A stretch of DNA of 36,124 bases from Hyphomicrobiales bacterium (GTDB lineage Bacteria; Pseudomonadota; Alphaproteobacteria; Rhizobiales; Devosiaceae), in NCBI GenBank assembly GCA_027065555.1, contig JAMONS010000070.1:1-36124 (forward strand), written 5' to 3'. A program made the position numbers and the translations under genes. Shown one piece after another: positions 1 to 9,123 of this stretch; within the stretch, counting starts at the first letter, position 1, and each line of letters begins with the position of its first letter. Under the pieces are notes generated by a model. The model was not told the origin of the DNA. It did no database searches and saw only the letters and a list, made by a program, of their open reading frames with translations.

Positions 1-2382
1 TACATTTAGCGGATCAAAACCTAACTTGAGATCATTGCTTAACGCTCTTATAAGAGACGCATCTTTTAGTTTTTCCCCTCGTGGCGCACGAGCCAAAGCA
101 ACAATTAAATCACGCTCCAAATCACCCTTTGGGCTTTGTCCAAAAATATGTAAGCCATCACGAATTTGCGCTTCCTTTAATTCACAAAGATAATTATCAA
201 TTTCACCAAGCGCCTTTTCTTCGTCTTTTGGCAGCGCTAAATCCTTATCAAGATTATTATCCTTAGTGAAATCTAAAATGCGTTTTTTAAGCAGTTCAAT
301 CCGCCTAAAATCCAAACCCTGCGCTTGATAATATTCATCAAGCAACGCCTCAAGATGTTTTAATGGCCCATAGGTTTCTGCCCTAGTTAATGGTGGCACA
401 AGATGATCTATTATTACTGCGCCAGTACGCCTTTTAGCTTGCGTCCCCTCACCGGGGTCATTGACAATAAAGGGGTAAAAATGCGGTACTGCGCCCCAAA
501 GCGCCAATGGATAGCTGCTTACATCAAGGCCAGTGGCCTTACCGGGTAACCATTCTAAATTACCATGTTTACCATTATGAATAAGTGCATTGGCATTAAA
601 AATATGCTTTATCCATAGGTAACAAGCAATATAGATGTGCGGCGGCACAAGGTCAGGATCGTGATAATTTGCCTTTATATCCAAATCATAACCACGTGAG
701 GGTTGCAATAGAATTGCGACATTGCCAAAAATTAGCACAGGCAAATGAAAGCCATTCTGGCGCATAAATATATCGCTCTTTGCCTCGCCCCAGCGTTTAT
801 TTACTGCATTTTGGATTTCTTTTGGCAATTTCTCAAATAGAGCTTGATAGGTTTTTAGTGATAATATTGCGCTACCTGTGCCCCTTTTGGGATTAGCGTT
901 TGTTGGGCCTTTTTGCAATAATTCAATTAGCTGATTGCCGTTTTTAGGTAGCTCTATTTTCTTACCCCCACCCTGCCTGTCGGCATCCCTCCCCGCAAGG
1001 GGGAGGGAAGAAATAGCACAATCATTTTGCACTCCTTCAAATCCCCCTCCCCCTTGCGGGGAGGGGTTAGGGATGGGGGTATGGCATAAAGCGGTGGGGG
1101 TAAGAGAAACTTCTCCACCGCCCAAATCATACCCAGCACCTTCCAACGCCAACAAAATCTCAACGCTAGATTGCGGTGCATCATAACCAACCCCATTAGC
1201 AATACGCCCATCACGAATGGGGTAATTTGCCAGCACCATACAGATTTTACGGTTATTCTCAGCAGCTTTCCTCAAGACAATATAATTTTTGCATAACTCA
1301 ATCACCTGCCCAATGCCCTGCTCATTAGGCGCATAAAGCGATAATTGCACTTGCGTCCTTTTGTGCCAAAAATCTTTTTCCTTATGCCCAACAATCAAAC
1401 AACCAATGCGCCCATCCATTTCTGGTAAAGTTATTTGCATCGCCAAATCTTTAGCGCTCAGCCCCTGCTTACTTTCCTGCCAAATTTTCTTTGAAGCAGA
1501 GCTTTGTAAAAGCTGAACGATTGGCGCATCAATATTGCTAAAAGGGTTTTGCTTTGTTTCGATGCCATCAATATTAAGCGCAAACCCTGTTAGATTTAAT
1601 ATTATTTCAGGAGGAAAGTTCTTTAGCGCCTGCTTCACAAAACGAATACAAGCACCCTCTTTAAGGGTTGAAATAATAATTGGAATTGGCGTGATATCAG
1701 CTTTTTTTAATTCCTTAATTAACAACTCAAGCGTTGCCGTCCCTGCCCCCTCAAGCGCTGCTCGATAAAATAATATAGGTGCAAAATTAGTTGCATTTTT
1801 GCTTAGTGTCTTTAATTGCTCAAACTCAATAATGCCTTTCTGGGGAAGCCAAAAACCAAAGCGAGCAAATGGTTTTATTTCATCTCTCTCTATGTTTTTA
1901 TTGGCAGCCAAAGCACCAAAAGCCTTAAGCGCCAAATCCATATTTTGCGCCCCACCAGTAATAAAAAGCTGTTGCAAATATTTATAATCATCTAACGAAA
2001 TATTTGAATGCTCAAACAATATTGCATCAAAATTAGCGTCCCCCGATAAAAACGCCAGTTTGATATTTTTATTAGCCGCCAAAGCGCAAGTCTCATTGAA
2101 CCCATATTGCCAATAAGCGTTTGAACCAAGCAGACGAATTACAATGATTTTTGCGTGCTGAGCGGTTTTTTCAAGCCAAAGGTCAGTGGAACAATTATGG
2201 CTTAAGCTAGCAAGATTTGCTAAACGCATATCATCAAACCCTACCCTATCGCTTGCGCTGGCTAATGCTGCTAGTTCACTATCGGCAAAGGAAGCAAAAA
2301 TAATATCGCCCTTACTTTGCTCAAGATCAATTATTTCTCCCTCCTGCTGTATTTCAGCTGATGGAGCGCTTAATATATGCAT
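1..2382 (-). CDS. cobN: Cobaltochelatase subunit CobN (N-terminal 794 codons; 3' end outside window)
   Basis: This is the large subunit of the aerobic-pathway cobaltochelatase, which with CobS and CobT inserts cobalt into hydrogenobyrinic acid a,c-diamide at the cost of ATP. The frame is open from ATG 2382 to the left edge, exactly 794 codons; I translated it block by block and saw no stop. The start MHIL, the DLEQ stretch after it and the block HNGKHGNLEWLPGK (residues 602-615) are typical of CobN. Family members are about 1,250-1,280 residues, so roughly a third is missing here. AGGT sits just upstream of the ATG. The gene lies 134 bp downstream of a CbiM-type permease and shares its cobalamin riboswitch, so it is probably repressed when B12 is plentiful. 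Odd point: residues 427-474 are encoded by a GC-rich palindromic insertion. A magnesium-chelatase H homologue is the alternative, but the riboswitch and cobalt permease favour CobN. Confidence 0.93.
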   Translation of the reverse strand, partial: MHILSAPSAEIQQEGEIIDLEQSKGDIIFASFADSELAALASASDRVGFDDMRLANLASLSHNCSTDLWLEKTAQHAKIIVIRLLGSNAYWQYGFNETCALAANKNIKLAFLSGDANFDAILFEHSNISLDDYKYLQQLFITGGAQNMDLALKAFGALAANKNIERDEIKPFARFGFWLPQKGIIEFEQLKTLSKNATNFAPILFYRAALEGAGTATLELLIKELKKADITPIPIIISTLKEGACIRFVKQALKNFPPEIILNLTGFALNIDGIETKQNPFSNIDAPIVQLLQSSASKKIWQESKQGLSAKDLAMQITLPEMDGRIGCLIVGHKEKDFWHKRTQVQLSLYAPNEQGIGQVIELCKNYIVLRKAAENNRKICMVLANYPIRDGRIANGVGYDAPQSSVEILLALEGAGYDLGGGEVSLTPTALCHTPIPNPSPQGGGGFEGVQNDCAISSLPLAGRDADRQGGGKKIELPKNGNQLIELLQKGPTNANPKRGTGSAILSLKTYQALFEKLPKEIQNAVNKRWGEAKSDIFMRQNGFHLPVLIFGNVAILLQPSRGYDLDIKANYHDPDLVPPHIYIACYLWIKHIFNANALIHNGKHGNLEWLPGKATGLDVSSYPLALWGAVPHFYPFIVNDPGEGTQAKRRTGAVIIDHLVPPLTRAETYGPLKHLEALLDEYYQAQGLDFRRIELLKKRILDFTKDNNLDKDLALPKDEEKALGEIDNYLCELKEAQIRDGLHIFGQSPKGDLERDLIVALARAPRGEKLKDASLIRALSNDLKLGFDPLNV
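961..1104. repeat. 144-bp GC-rich palindromic element inserted in frame in cobN
   Basis: The element is bounded by a perfect 11-bp inverted repeat, CTTACCCCCAC at 961-971 and its complement at 1094-1104. Inside lies a second inverted pair of about 21 bp of the type CCCTCCCC-GCAA-GGGGGAGGG, separated by an AT-richer spacer near 1011-1050. It is far richer in G and C than the flanks. Its length is exactly 48 codons and its edges coincide with codon boundaries 427 and 474 of cobN, so the frame stays open. The encoded stretch is rich in Pro, Gly and Ser. Without it, the flanking peptides (YDLGG before, KIELPKNG after) read like an ordinary CobN linker. The 'CCCTCCCC...GGGGAGGG' look resembles palindromes I recall from intergenic regions of many proteobacteria. 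Confidence 0.85.
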
Positions 2383-2469
2383 GATATTTACCTATTATTG
2401 TTATGCTTTATGAAGAAGACGATGTGCTTTCTATTCGCATTTTCTAACACATGGCGCACAAACGTGATC

Positions 2470-2494
2470 TTACTGGCTCCCAAAAAGCCAGTAA
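2470..2494. other. Perfect 9-bp hairpin between cbiM-like gene and cobN
   Basis: The arms TTACTGGCT (2470-2478) and AGCCAGTAA (2486-2494) are exact complements around a 7-nt loop. It lies in the 134-bp gap of the minus-strand unit. On the minus strand no T-run follows the second arm, so it is not a standard intrinsic terminator. It may protect or process the transcript between the permease and cobN, or lower cobN expression relative to the permease; that is inference. Confidence 0.5.
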
Positions 2495-2516
2495 TAATCG
2501 TTGTTAGAATTTTCAT

Positions 2517-3170
2517 TTATTTTACTCTTAAAGCCTGTGCCATAGTTAGGCTTGAAAGAATATTATTCTTTGAGATTTTATGGGCGAAGCGCAAAACAAA
2601 ATAACTAAATATTGGCTCAAGAAAAATAATCGGCAAATAAGCAATAGCAAAAATTACCCAATTAGCAAAAGGCGTAGGCTCACTGCCAAGCATTAGCCAA
2701 AAGCCAACCATTGCAATAACTCCAGAATAATAAATTGCATCAAATTTAACAATAGAGCTCCATGAAACTTTTACCTGATTATCTTTTTTAAAAAATCTTT
2801 TGCCATAAAGCACATGGGCAGCAATTAACGGAATACCCAGCGAAAGCGTGTTAACTCCCAAATGCAACATATCCGCTGGCTCAAATATTAAAGCCTGTAA
2901 TAATAAGCCAAGCGCAAAACCAAACAGAGTTGGAATAAAACCAAATAATAAAAATATCGCACTAGCACCAATAAAATGTAATTCAGAAGCTCCAATAGGC
3001 ATATTAAAGGCCTGCATAAAACCACTAAAAAACACAGCAGCTAAGGCGGTTTTTATGATTAAATTAGGTTTGGCGATAAGTTTTTTTGAGTTAGTAACTA
3101 ATGTTGCAATTGCGCCAGCATTGGCAAAGGCAAGTTTTGTAGCGGCAATTAAGCCAAGTTCAATATGCAT
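2517..3170 (-). CDS. CbiM-type cobalt permease (ECF transporter substrate-binding membrane component)
   Basis: This is a 217-residue multi-spanning inner-membrane protein of the CbiM family, the substrate-specific component of cobalt/nickel energy-coupling-factor transporters. The start MHIELG keeps the N-terminal Met-His that supplies metal ligands in this family. About six hydrophobic segments follow, and the length fits CbiM. GGAAAA precedes ATG 3170. It is the first gene after a cobalamin riboswitch and is followed by cobN, which supports cobalt rather than nickel as substrate. No CbiN, CbiQ or CbiO gene is visible beside it, so the energising partners are elsewhere or it works alone. It is somewhat divergent, and the exact substrate is inferred from context. 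Confidence 0.8.
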   Translation of the reverse strand: MHIELGLIAATKLAFANAGAIATLVTNSKKLIAKPNLIIKTALAAVFFSGFMQAFNMPIGASELHFIGASAIFLLFGFIPTLFGFALGLLLQALIFEPADMLHLGVNTLSLGIPLIAAHVLYGKRFFKKDNQVKVSWSSIVKFDAIYYSGVIAMVGFWLMLGSEPTPFANWVIFAIAYLPIIFLEPIFSYFVLRFAHKISKNNILSSLTMAQALRVK

Positions 3171-3311
3171 GTTATTTTTCCATTTTTTAAAAAGAGATTA
3201 CATAAAAATTTGCTCCTAAACATAGAGGCAAGTCCAAAATAGAAAAACTAAATATCTGGTATTAACATGACCAACCCTTCCTTTCGTCCCACCGACGATT
3301 GAATAAAAATA

Positions 3312-3525
3312 AATTAGCTGGCAGGTCTCCTGACTTGTAAATCTAAACAAACAAAACTCTATTGCTTGTTTTCGCCCTTCTAACCTTCCCAGAAAAACCA
3401 GTGGTATATTAGAAAAACTCATCACTTACAGTTGCGGGGGCAGTCATGGAATTGAACCCCTTTTGGGTAATTCGCACCATATTCCCTATTACGCTTAAAA
3501 TCATTATGATTCTTAGCACCAACAA
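3312..3525 (-). promoter_or_regulatory. Cobalamin (B12) riboswitch controlling the CbiM-like gene and cobN
   Basis: Read on the minus strand, the region has the hallmark pieces of the AdoCbl/cobalamin aptamer in order. They are GGTGC near 3520, AGGGAA then TGGTGCGAA near 3470-3488, the B12 box CTGCCCCCGCAACTGTAAG (3425-3443), ACCACTGG with TGGGAAGG near 3385-3405, and the 3' block AGTCAGGAGACCTGCC (about 3320-3335). About 140 nt of leader then run to the permease ATG. No strong terminator hairpin with a T-run is obvious, so control may act at translation or through a structure I cannot fold by eye. The rest of the 3171-3656 gap holds this leader and the divergent mutS upstream region; no gene is visible there. 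Confidence 0.93.
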
Positions 3526-3656
3526 AAAATCCTTAGCACGCTAGCAAGGTAATTCAAATAGCAAAATATATTATCTTAAGCAGTTGAATAATTCTATTTT
3601 TGCAATAGTGTTATTATGAAATCCTAATCAACAATAATTGCACCAATAAACACACC

Positions 3657-6347
3657 ATGAAACAAGCACCCTATAAAGCTCCAGACACCAATAGCCCAAC
3701 CCCCATGATGGCGCAGTTTTTAGAAATTAAGGCAGTAAATCCGGGTTATTTATTATTCTATCGCATGGGTGATTTTTATGAATTGTTTTTTGAAGATGCT
3801 CAAATAGCATCACGGGCGCTTGGCATAGTTTTAACAAAACGAGGCAAGCATAAAGATAAAGATATTCCCATGTGCGGCGTGCCGGTTCATGCCTCAGATA
3901 ATTATCTAAAAAAACTAATTTCTCTTGGGCACAAAGTTGCGGTTTGCGAGCAAATGGAAAGCCCTATTGAAGCTAAAAAACGAGGCAGCAAATCAGTTGT
4001 GAAACGAGATGTGGTACGCCTTGTTAGTGCCGGCACAATTACCGAAGATGAATTATTACCAACCAACAGCAATAATTTTCTTTGCTCATTAGCAATTATC
4101 AGCCATGAAAAATCAGAAGTCGCTCTTGCATGGGCAGATATTTCAACAGGAGAGATTTTTCATACAAAAATAAAGGGTGAGCAATTATGTGACGAATTAT
4201 CACTCATAAACGCAACTGAAATAATAGTTTCGCAAAAAAGCCTTGATAAAATAAAACAACTCTCTTTCTTGCCAAATAATTTAGAAAATAAAATAACCAT
4301 TATTGAACATAGGTTTTTTGATAGCGAATTATCACTAAAAAAAATAAACCAGACATTTGAGAAATATGATGCATCTGCTCTTTCACGTACCATTCACTCA
4401 GCGCTTGGGGCGCTAATAAATTATATTGAAAATGCACAAAAAACTAATGAGCTGGCACTAAGAAATCCAATAGGCAAAGATTCTAACACAATAATGTCTA
4501 TTGACGTTGCAACAAGAAATTCCCTTGAACTAATAAGCACCAATCAAGGATTACAAAAAGGCTCACTAAGAGATGTAATAGACCTATGTTCAACCTCTGC
4601 CGGCTCAAGATTATTAACAAGGCGATTATTAGCTCCCCTTACAAATATAGAGGACATAAATAAACGTCTTGATATGGTTGAGATTTTGTTTTCTGACAAT
4701 ATTTTTCGTGATGAACTACAAAAAAATATCCGCTCCATTCCTGATATTTCCCGAGCCCTAACCCGCCTAACACTTGATCGTAGCGGCCCAAGAGATTTAG
4801 CAAATTTAGGCATAGCTATAGAAAAGGCCGTTTTATTAAGTGAGATAATATCTAAAAAATCACAATTACCTACTGGTATAAAGGATATTATTTCTACTCT
4901 TAATCTATTACCAAAAACCCTAGGGCAAAAGCTTGCACTAGCCTTTATTGATGAGCCGCCAATTCATAAAAAAGATGGTGGATTTATAGAGCAAAATTAT
5001 AATGAGGAACTTGATAAACAGCGCAAATTAACTACAAAAAGCCGTGCAATAATTAGCGCTCTCCAGTTGGATTTAAGCCAAGAAACAAAAATTAAAAATC
5101 TTAAAATTAAGCATAATAGAGTGCTTGGATATTTCATTGAAGTGCCGATAAGTCAGGGTGAAAAACTATTATCTAATGAGTTTAACTCAATTTTCATTCA
5201 TCGCCAGACAATGGCCAATGTTATGCGTTTTACAACCTCTGATCTGGCAAAACTTGAAAGCGAAATTTCTCTTGCACAAGCTAATTCGCTAAAAATTGAA
5301 CTTGATATTTTCAGCTCCTTAAGAAATGAAATTATTGCTAAAAGTAAAATCTTGCAAAAATCAGGCGATGCTTTAGCCAAATTAGACCTAAGCATTTCTC
5401 TTGCCAAATTAGCAGCACAAAGAAATTATTGTCGTCCCAAAATTGATAATTCTTTAGCCTTTAATATTATTGGCGCACGCCACCCAGTTGTTGAACAAAC
5501 ATTAAAAGAAAATAATGAGAATTTCATTATTAATGATTGCGACCTTTCAGGAGAAGGTGGGGCAAATGAGGAAGAAAATGGCGGGCAATTATGGTTAGTT
5601 ACTGGGCCTAATATGGGCGGCAAATCAACCTTTTTGCGACAAAATGCTCTGATTGCTATCCTAGCGCAAATCGGCTCTTTTGTCCCAGCAAATTCTGCAC
5701 ATATTGGCATAGTTGATAAGGTGTTTTCTAGGGTTGGTGCATCTGATGATATTGCAAAGGGACGCTCAACCTTCATGGTTGAAATGGTCGAAACTGCCGC
5801 CATCTTAAATTATGCAACTAAACGCTCGTTAGTTATTCTTGATGAAATTGGTCGAGGCACTTCAACATTTGATGGCCTCTCAATCGCCTGGGCAACTGCT
5901 GAAGCGCTAAATAAACGCAATCGTTCAAGAGCATTATTTGCAACTCATTTTCATGAATTAACATCATTAGCAAAAATATTAGATCGCACTTCAAATCACA
6001 CAATGAACGTTCGTGAATATAGAGGGGAATTAGTGTTTTTACATCAGGTAAGCAAAGGCACAAGCGATCGCTCTTATGGCATTCAAGTAGCAAAGCTTGC
6101 GGGGCTTCCTCAAGAAACCTTGCAACGTGCCAAAGAGGTTTTAAGCCTATTAGAAAAGCAGCCCCGCTCAAGCGCTAGTTTAATATTAGATGAATTGCCT
6201 TTATTTTCTCATTCAATCAATATTGAGAAAAATGAAATTAGCAAAATTGATGAAATGCTTGATAATTTGCGCCCAGACGAGTTAACTCCTCTTAAAGCAG
6301 TTGAATTGCTTTATGAATTAAAAAGAATATATGATGGCAACAAATAA
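3657..6347 (+). CDS. mutS: DNA mismatch repair ATPase MutS
   Basis: MutS recognises mismatches and small loops and starts methyl-directed or general mismatch repair with MutL. The 896 residues fit the alphaproteobacterial length. The mismatch-wedge motif GDFYELF places the Phe-X-Glu at F40 and E42. The Walker A motif GPNMGGKST is at 650-658, followed by the Walker B LVILDE with D729-E730 and the signature GRGTSTFDG. The start ATG 3657 gives MKQAPYKAP, just before the conserved MMAQFLEIK, and no better start is seen. The gene is divergent from the riboswitch unit and overlaps glnD by 17 bp, so it probably leads the mutS-glnD-murJ-trpS transcript. I found no convincing promoter by eye in the AT-rich upstream stretch. 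Nothing in the active-site motifs looks damaged. Confidence 0.98.
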   Translation: MKQAPYKAPDTNSPTPMMAQFLEIKAVNPGYLLFYRMGDFYELFFEDAQIASRALGIVLTKRGKHKDKDIPMCGVPVHASDNYLKKLISLGHKVAVCEQMESPIEAKKRGSKSVVKRDVVRLVSAGTITEDELLPTNSNNFLCSLAIISHEKSEVALAWADISTGEIFHTKIKGEQLCDELSLINATEIIVSQKSLDKIKQLSFLPNNLENKITIIEHRFFDSELSLKKINQTFEKYDASALSRTIHSALGALINYIENAQKTNELALRNPIGKDSNTIMSIDVATRNSLELISTNQGLQKGSLRDVIDLCSTSAGSRLLTRRLLAPLTNIEDINKRLDMVEILFSDNIFRDELQKNIRSIPDISRALTRLTLDRSGPRDLANLGIAIEKAVLLSEIISKKSQLPTGIKDIISTLNLLPKTLGQKLALAFIDEPPIHKKDGGFIEQNYNEELDKQRKLTTKSRAIISALQLDLSQETKIKNLKIKHNRVLGYFIEVPISQGEKLLSNEFNSIFIHRQTMANVMRFTTSDLAKLESEISLAQANSLKIELDIFSSLRNEIIAKSKILQKSGDALAKLDLSISLAKLAAQRNYCRPKIDNSLAFNIIGARHPVVEQTLKENNENFIINDCDLSGEGGANEEENGGQLWLVTGPNMGGKSTFLRQNALIAILAQIGSFVPANSAHIGIVDKVFSRVGASDDIAKGRSTFMVEMVETAAILNYATKRSLVILDEIGRGTSTFDGLSIAWATAEALNKRNRSRALFATHFHELTSLAKILDRTSNHTMNVREYRGELVFLHQVSKGTSDRSYGIQVAKLAGLPQETLQRAKEVLSLLEKQPRSSASLILDELPLFSHSINIEKNEISKIDEMLDNLRPDELTPLKAVELLYELKRIYDGNK

Positions 6348-9123
6348 TAAAGTAAAAAAAGCTGGCTTTAAAGCCGTTTTAGCAGATGATATAATCTCGC
6401 AAATGTTAAAAGAATTGGGCGCACAACCAGCCGCATCTTCAAATTCAAGAGCCATGTTTTTTAATCTAATAAAATCAACTCTTCTAAATGCGCATAAAGC
6501 AGCGCAAGACGAGCTTATTAAAACCCAAAAGGGTGAAAAATGTGCCAAAAATATCTGTCTAGCACAAGACGAAATTATTCGTGCAACCCATAATTTTGCC
6601 AACAATTATGTTTTCCCTCTTCTTGATGATAGCACAAAAAACAACTCTCTAAGCATAGCAGCAGTTGGTGGTTATGGACGTGCAACATTAGCCCCCGGAT
6701 CTGATATTGATCTATTATTCATATTACCTGAAAAACAAACAGATGAACAAGAAAAGCGTAATGAGCAAATAATTGAATATATACTTTATATGTTATGGGA
6801 TCTTGGGCAAAAAGTTGGCCATGCGGTGCGCTCTCTTGACGAATGTCTAAAAATGGCAAAAACTGATATGACCATTCGCACCGCAACACTTGAGGCTCGT
6901 TTTCTTTCTGGCAATGAGGCACTATTTGAAACTCTTGTTAAGCGCTTTGAAAAAGAAATTATGAGCAAAACTGGGCCTGAATTTATTGCCGCAAAACTAC
7001 ACGAGCGTGATTTGCGTCATGAGCGTATGGGCAATACCCGCTATGTTGTTGAGCCAAATATTAAAGAGGGCAAGGGTGGATTAAGAGATCTTAATACGCT
7101 TTTTTGGATTGGTAAATATTTTTATCAAGTAAAGAGCAATGCCGATTTGGTGAAAAAGGGCGTGTTTAGCGCCTCAGAGCTTAGGTTGTTCGAGCGCTCA
7201 GAAAATTTCCTTTGGGCGGTGCGTTGCCACCTTCATTTCCTCACCAATCGTGCAGATGAAACTCTTACTTTTGATGTGCAGCCAGAGCTTGCGCAACGTA
7301 TGGGGTTTTCTGATAGGGCAGGAATGTTAGGTGTTGAACGTTTCATGAAGCGATATTTTTTAGTGGCAAAAGATGTTGGTGATTTAACTCGTGTTTTTTG
7401 CTCGGTGCTTGAATTTTCTCACGCAAGTAAAACTAATATATTGAGTTTAGCGCTTGAGGGCTTACGCATAAAAAATAATAAGCAAATAAAAAGCGAGCCT
7501 GATTATATAATTGAGCGGGGGCGCATTAATGTTAAGGACACAGAGCTTTTTGCAAAAAAACCAATAAACCTAATTAAAATATTTTGGTTAGTTGAGCGGG
7601 AAAAATTATTATTTCACCCCGAAGCGTTTAAACATATCACCCGCTCATTAAAATATATAAATTCTGATTTACGTAACAATGAGCAAGCCAACAAATATTT
7701 TTTAGAAATTCTAACTTCATCAATTTCAGTTGAGCGCACTTTAAGACGTATGAATGAAAGCGGGGTGCTTGGGCGTTTTGTGCCAGAATTTGGCAAAATC
7801 GTCGCTCTTATGCAATTTAATATGTACCATCATTTCACAGTGGACGAACATCTTATCCGCTCAGTTGGCGTTATGGCTTCTATTGAAAATGGCGAACTAA
7901 AAAAAGAATTACCCCTAACGCACGAACTTTTGCCAACTCTTAATGATGTAAAACTATTATATATTGCGCTATTTTTGCACGATATTGCAAAGGGCAGAAA
8001 AGAAGACCACTCAATAGCTGGCGCTCGTATTGCAAAACGCTTTTGTAAAAGATTAGGATTAAGCGCCGCTGAAACTGAAACCGTTAGCTGGCTAATTAAA
8101 TATCATCTTTTAATGAGTGAAATAGCGCAATCTCGTGATATTCAAGACCCAACTACCGCCAAAAATTTTGCAAACATTGTGCAAAGCCCTGCACGCTTGG
8201 CACTACTTATGATTTTAACCGCATGTGATATTCGAGCCGTGGGGCCCGGAGTTTGGACTGGTTGGAAAGGCTCGCTTTTACGTGCGCTTTATTATGCAAC
8301 AGAGCCATTATTATCTGGTGGTCATTCACAAATTTCACAAAGCGATAGGGTTGAAAAAGCCAAACAAATACTTAGCGAACATTTAGATAGTTGGTCGTTA
8401 AGTGAAATTGAAAAATATCTTAACCGCCATTATAGCCCCTATTGGTTGCGCACCGATCTTGAATTACAACTAAAACACGCCAAAATGATAAGAAACGCTG
8501 ACCTAAAGAAACAAGCTTTTTCTGGAACTATTCACGTAAAATCATTTGAACAAATCACCGAAATTTCTTTTTATACCGCCGATCACCCTCGCCTCCTCAC
8601 TATGATTGCAGGAGCGTGCACTATGGCAGAAGCTTCAATAGTTGGTGCGCAAATTGTTTTAATGCGAGATGGACAAGCACTTGATACTTTGCAATTACGC
8701 AGAGCCTTTCAAAGCGATGAAGATGAAAATATTCGTGCCCATCGCATTGTCGAAACAGTAAGAGAATTATTAGAGGGCACACGATATCTTGATAAAAAGC
8801 CTGTTAAAAATACCCGTCTTAACCGCCGCCTAAAACCCTTCAAAGTACCAGGCGAGGTGCTTATATCAAATAATCTATCAAATAAATTCACGGTGCTTGA
8901 AGTTTCAGGGCTAGATAGAACAGGCCTATTGCGTGATTTAACAATGGAAATATCTGAACTTAATCTAACTATTGGCTCAGCCCATATTTCAACCTATGGC
9001 GAAAAAGCGGTTGATGTATTTTATGTAACCGATTTAACGGGAGCTAAAATTGAACAAGACAGGCGACAAGCTAAAATTCATGATAGATTATTGGAAATAT
9101 TGGAGCCAAATCGTAAATTATGA
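6331..9123 (+). CDS. glnD: PII uridylyltransferase / uridylyl-removing enzyme GlnD
   Basis: GlnD senses glutamine and adds or removes UMP from PII signalling proteins, setting nitrogen status. The 930-residue protein shows all four expected parts. The nucleotidyltransferase motif GGYGRATLAPGSDIDLL lies at 113-128 with acidic residues D125 and D127. A central helical region follows. The HD phosphohydrolase domain carries H550-D551 in LFLHDIAKGR. Two C-terminal ACT domains lie around residues 745-815 (TADHPRLL) and 855-925 (GLDRTGLL). Its start lies inside the end of mutS and its stop overlaps murJ in ATGA, implying translational coupling. A second ATG follows immediately at 6334. The glnD-murJ-trpS order is common in Rhizobiales. 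Confidence 0.97.
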   Translation: MMATNNKVKKAGFKAVLADDIISQMLKELGAQPAASSNSRAMFFNLIKSTLLNAHKAAQDELIKTQKGEKCAKNICLAQDEIIRATHNFANNYVFPLLDDSTKNNSLSIAAVGGYGRATLAPGSDIDLLFILPEKQTDEQEKRNEQIIEYILYMLWDLGQKVGHAVRSLDECLKMAKTDMTIRTATLEARFLSGNEALFETLVKRFEKEIMSKTGPEFIAAKLHERDLRHERMGNTRYVVEPNIKEGKGGLRDLNTLFWIGKYFYQVKSNADLVKKGVFSASELRLFERSENFLWAVRCHLHFLTNRADETLTFDVQPELAQRMGFSDRAGMLGVERFMKRYFLVAKDVGDLTRVFCSVLEFSHASKTNILSLALEGLRIKNNKQIKSEPDYIIERGRINVKDTELFAKKPINLIKIFWLVEREKLLFHPEAFKHITRSLKYINSDLRNNEQANKYFLEILTSSISVERTLRRMNESGVLGRFVPEFGKIVALMQFNMYHHFTVDEHLIRSVGVMASIENGELKKELPLTHELLPTLNDVKLLYIALFLHDIAKGRKEDHSIAGARIAKRFCKRLGLSAAETETVSWLIKYHLLMSEIAQSRDIQDPTTAKNFANIVQSPARLALLMILTACDIRAVGPGVWTGWKGSLLRALYYATEPLLSGGHSQISQSDRVEKAKQILSEHLDSWSLSEIEKYLNRHYSPYWLRTDLELQLKHAKMIRNADLKKQAFSGTIHVKSFEQITEISFYTADHPRLLTMIAGACTMAEASIVGAQIVLMRDGQALDTLQLRRAFQSDEDENIRAHRIVETVRELLEGTRYLDKKPVKNTRLNRRLKPFKVPGEVLISNNLSNKFTVLEVSGLDRTGLLRDLTMEISELNLTIGSAHISTYGEKAVDVFYVTDLTGAKIEQDRRQAKIHDRLLEILEPNRKL

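Noticed and set aside
935-1214. Small reading frames of 83-86 codons on both strands in the GC-rich part of cobN
   Set aside because: They cover the palindromic insertion in frames other than the open cobN frame and have Pro/Arg/Gly repeat composition; cobN itself is open through this stretch.
1-2382. cobN as a pseudogene, because no complete frame is seen and a repeat interrupts it
   Set aside because: Codon-by-codon translation from ATG 2382 to base 1 shows no stop or shift; the gene is simply cut by the window edge.
3216-3425. A 69-codon minus-strand frame upstream of the CbiM-like gene
   Set aside because: It overlaps the cobalamin riboswitch and leader, whose conserved RNA sequence explains the region.
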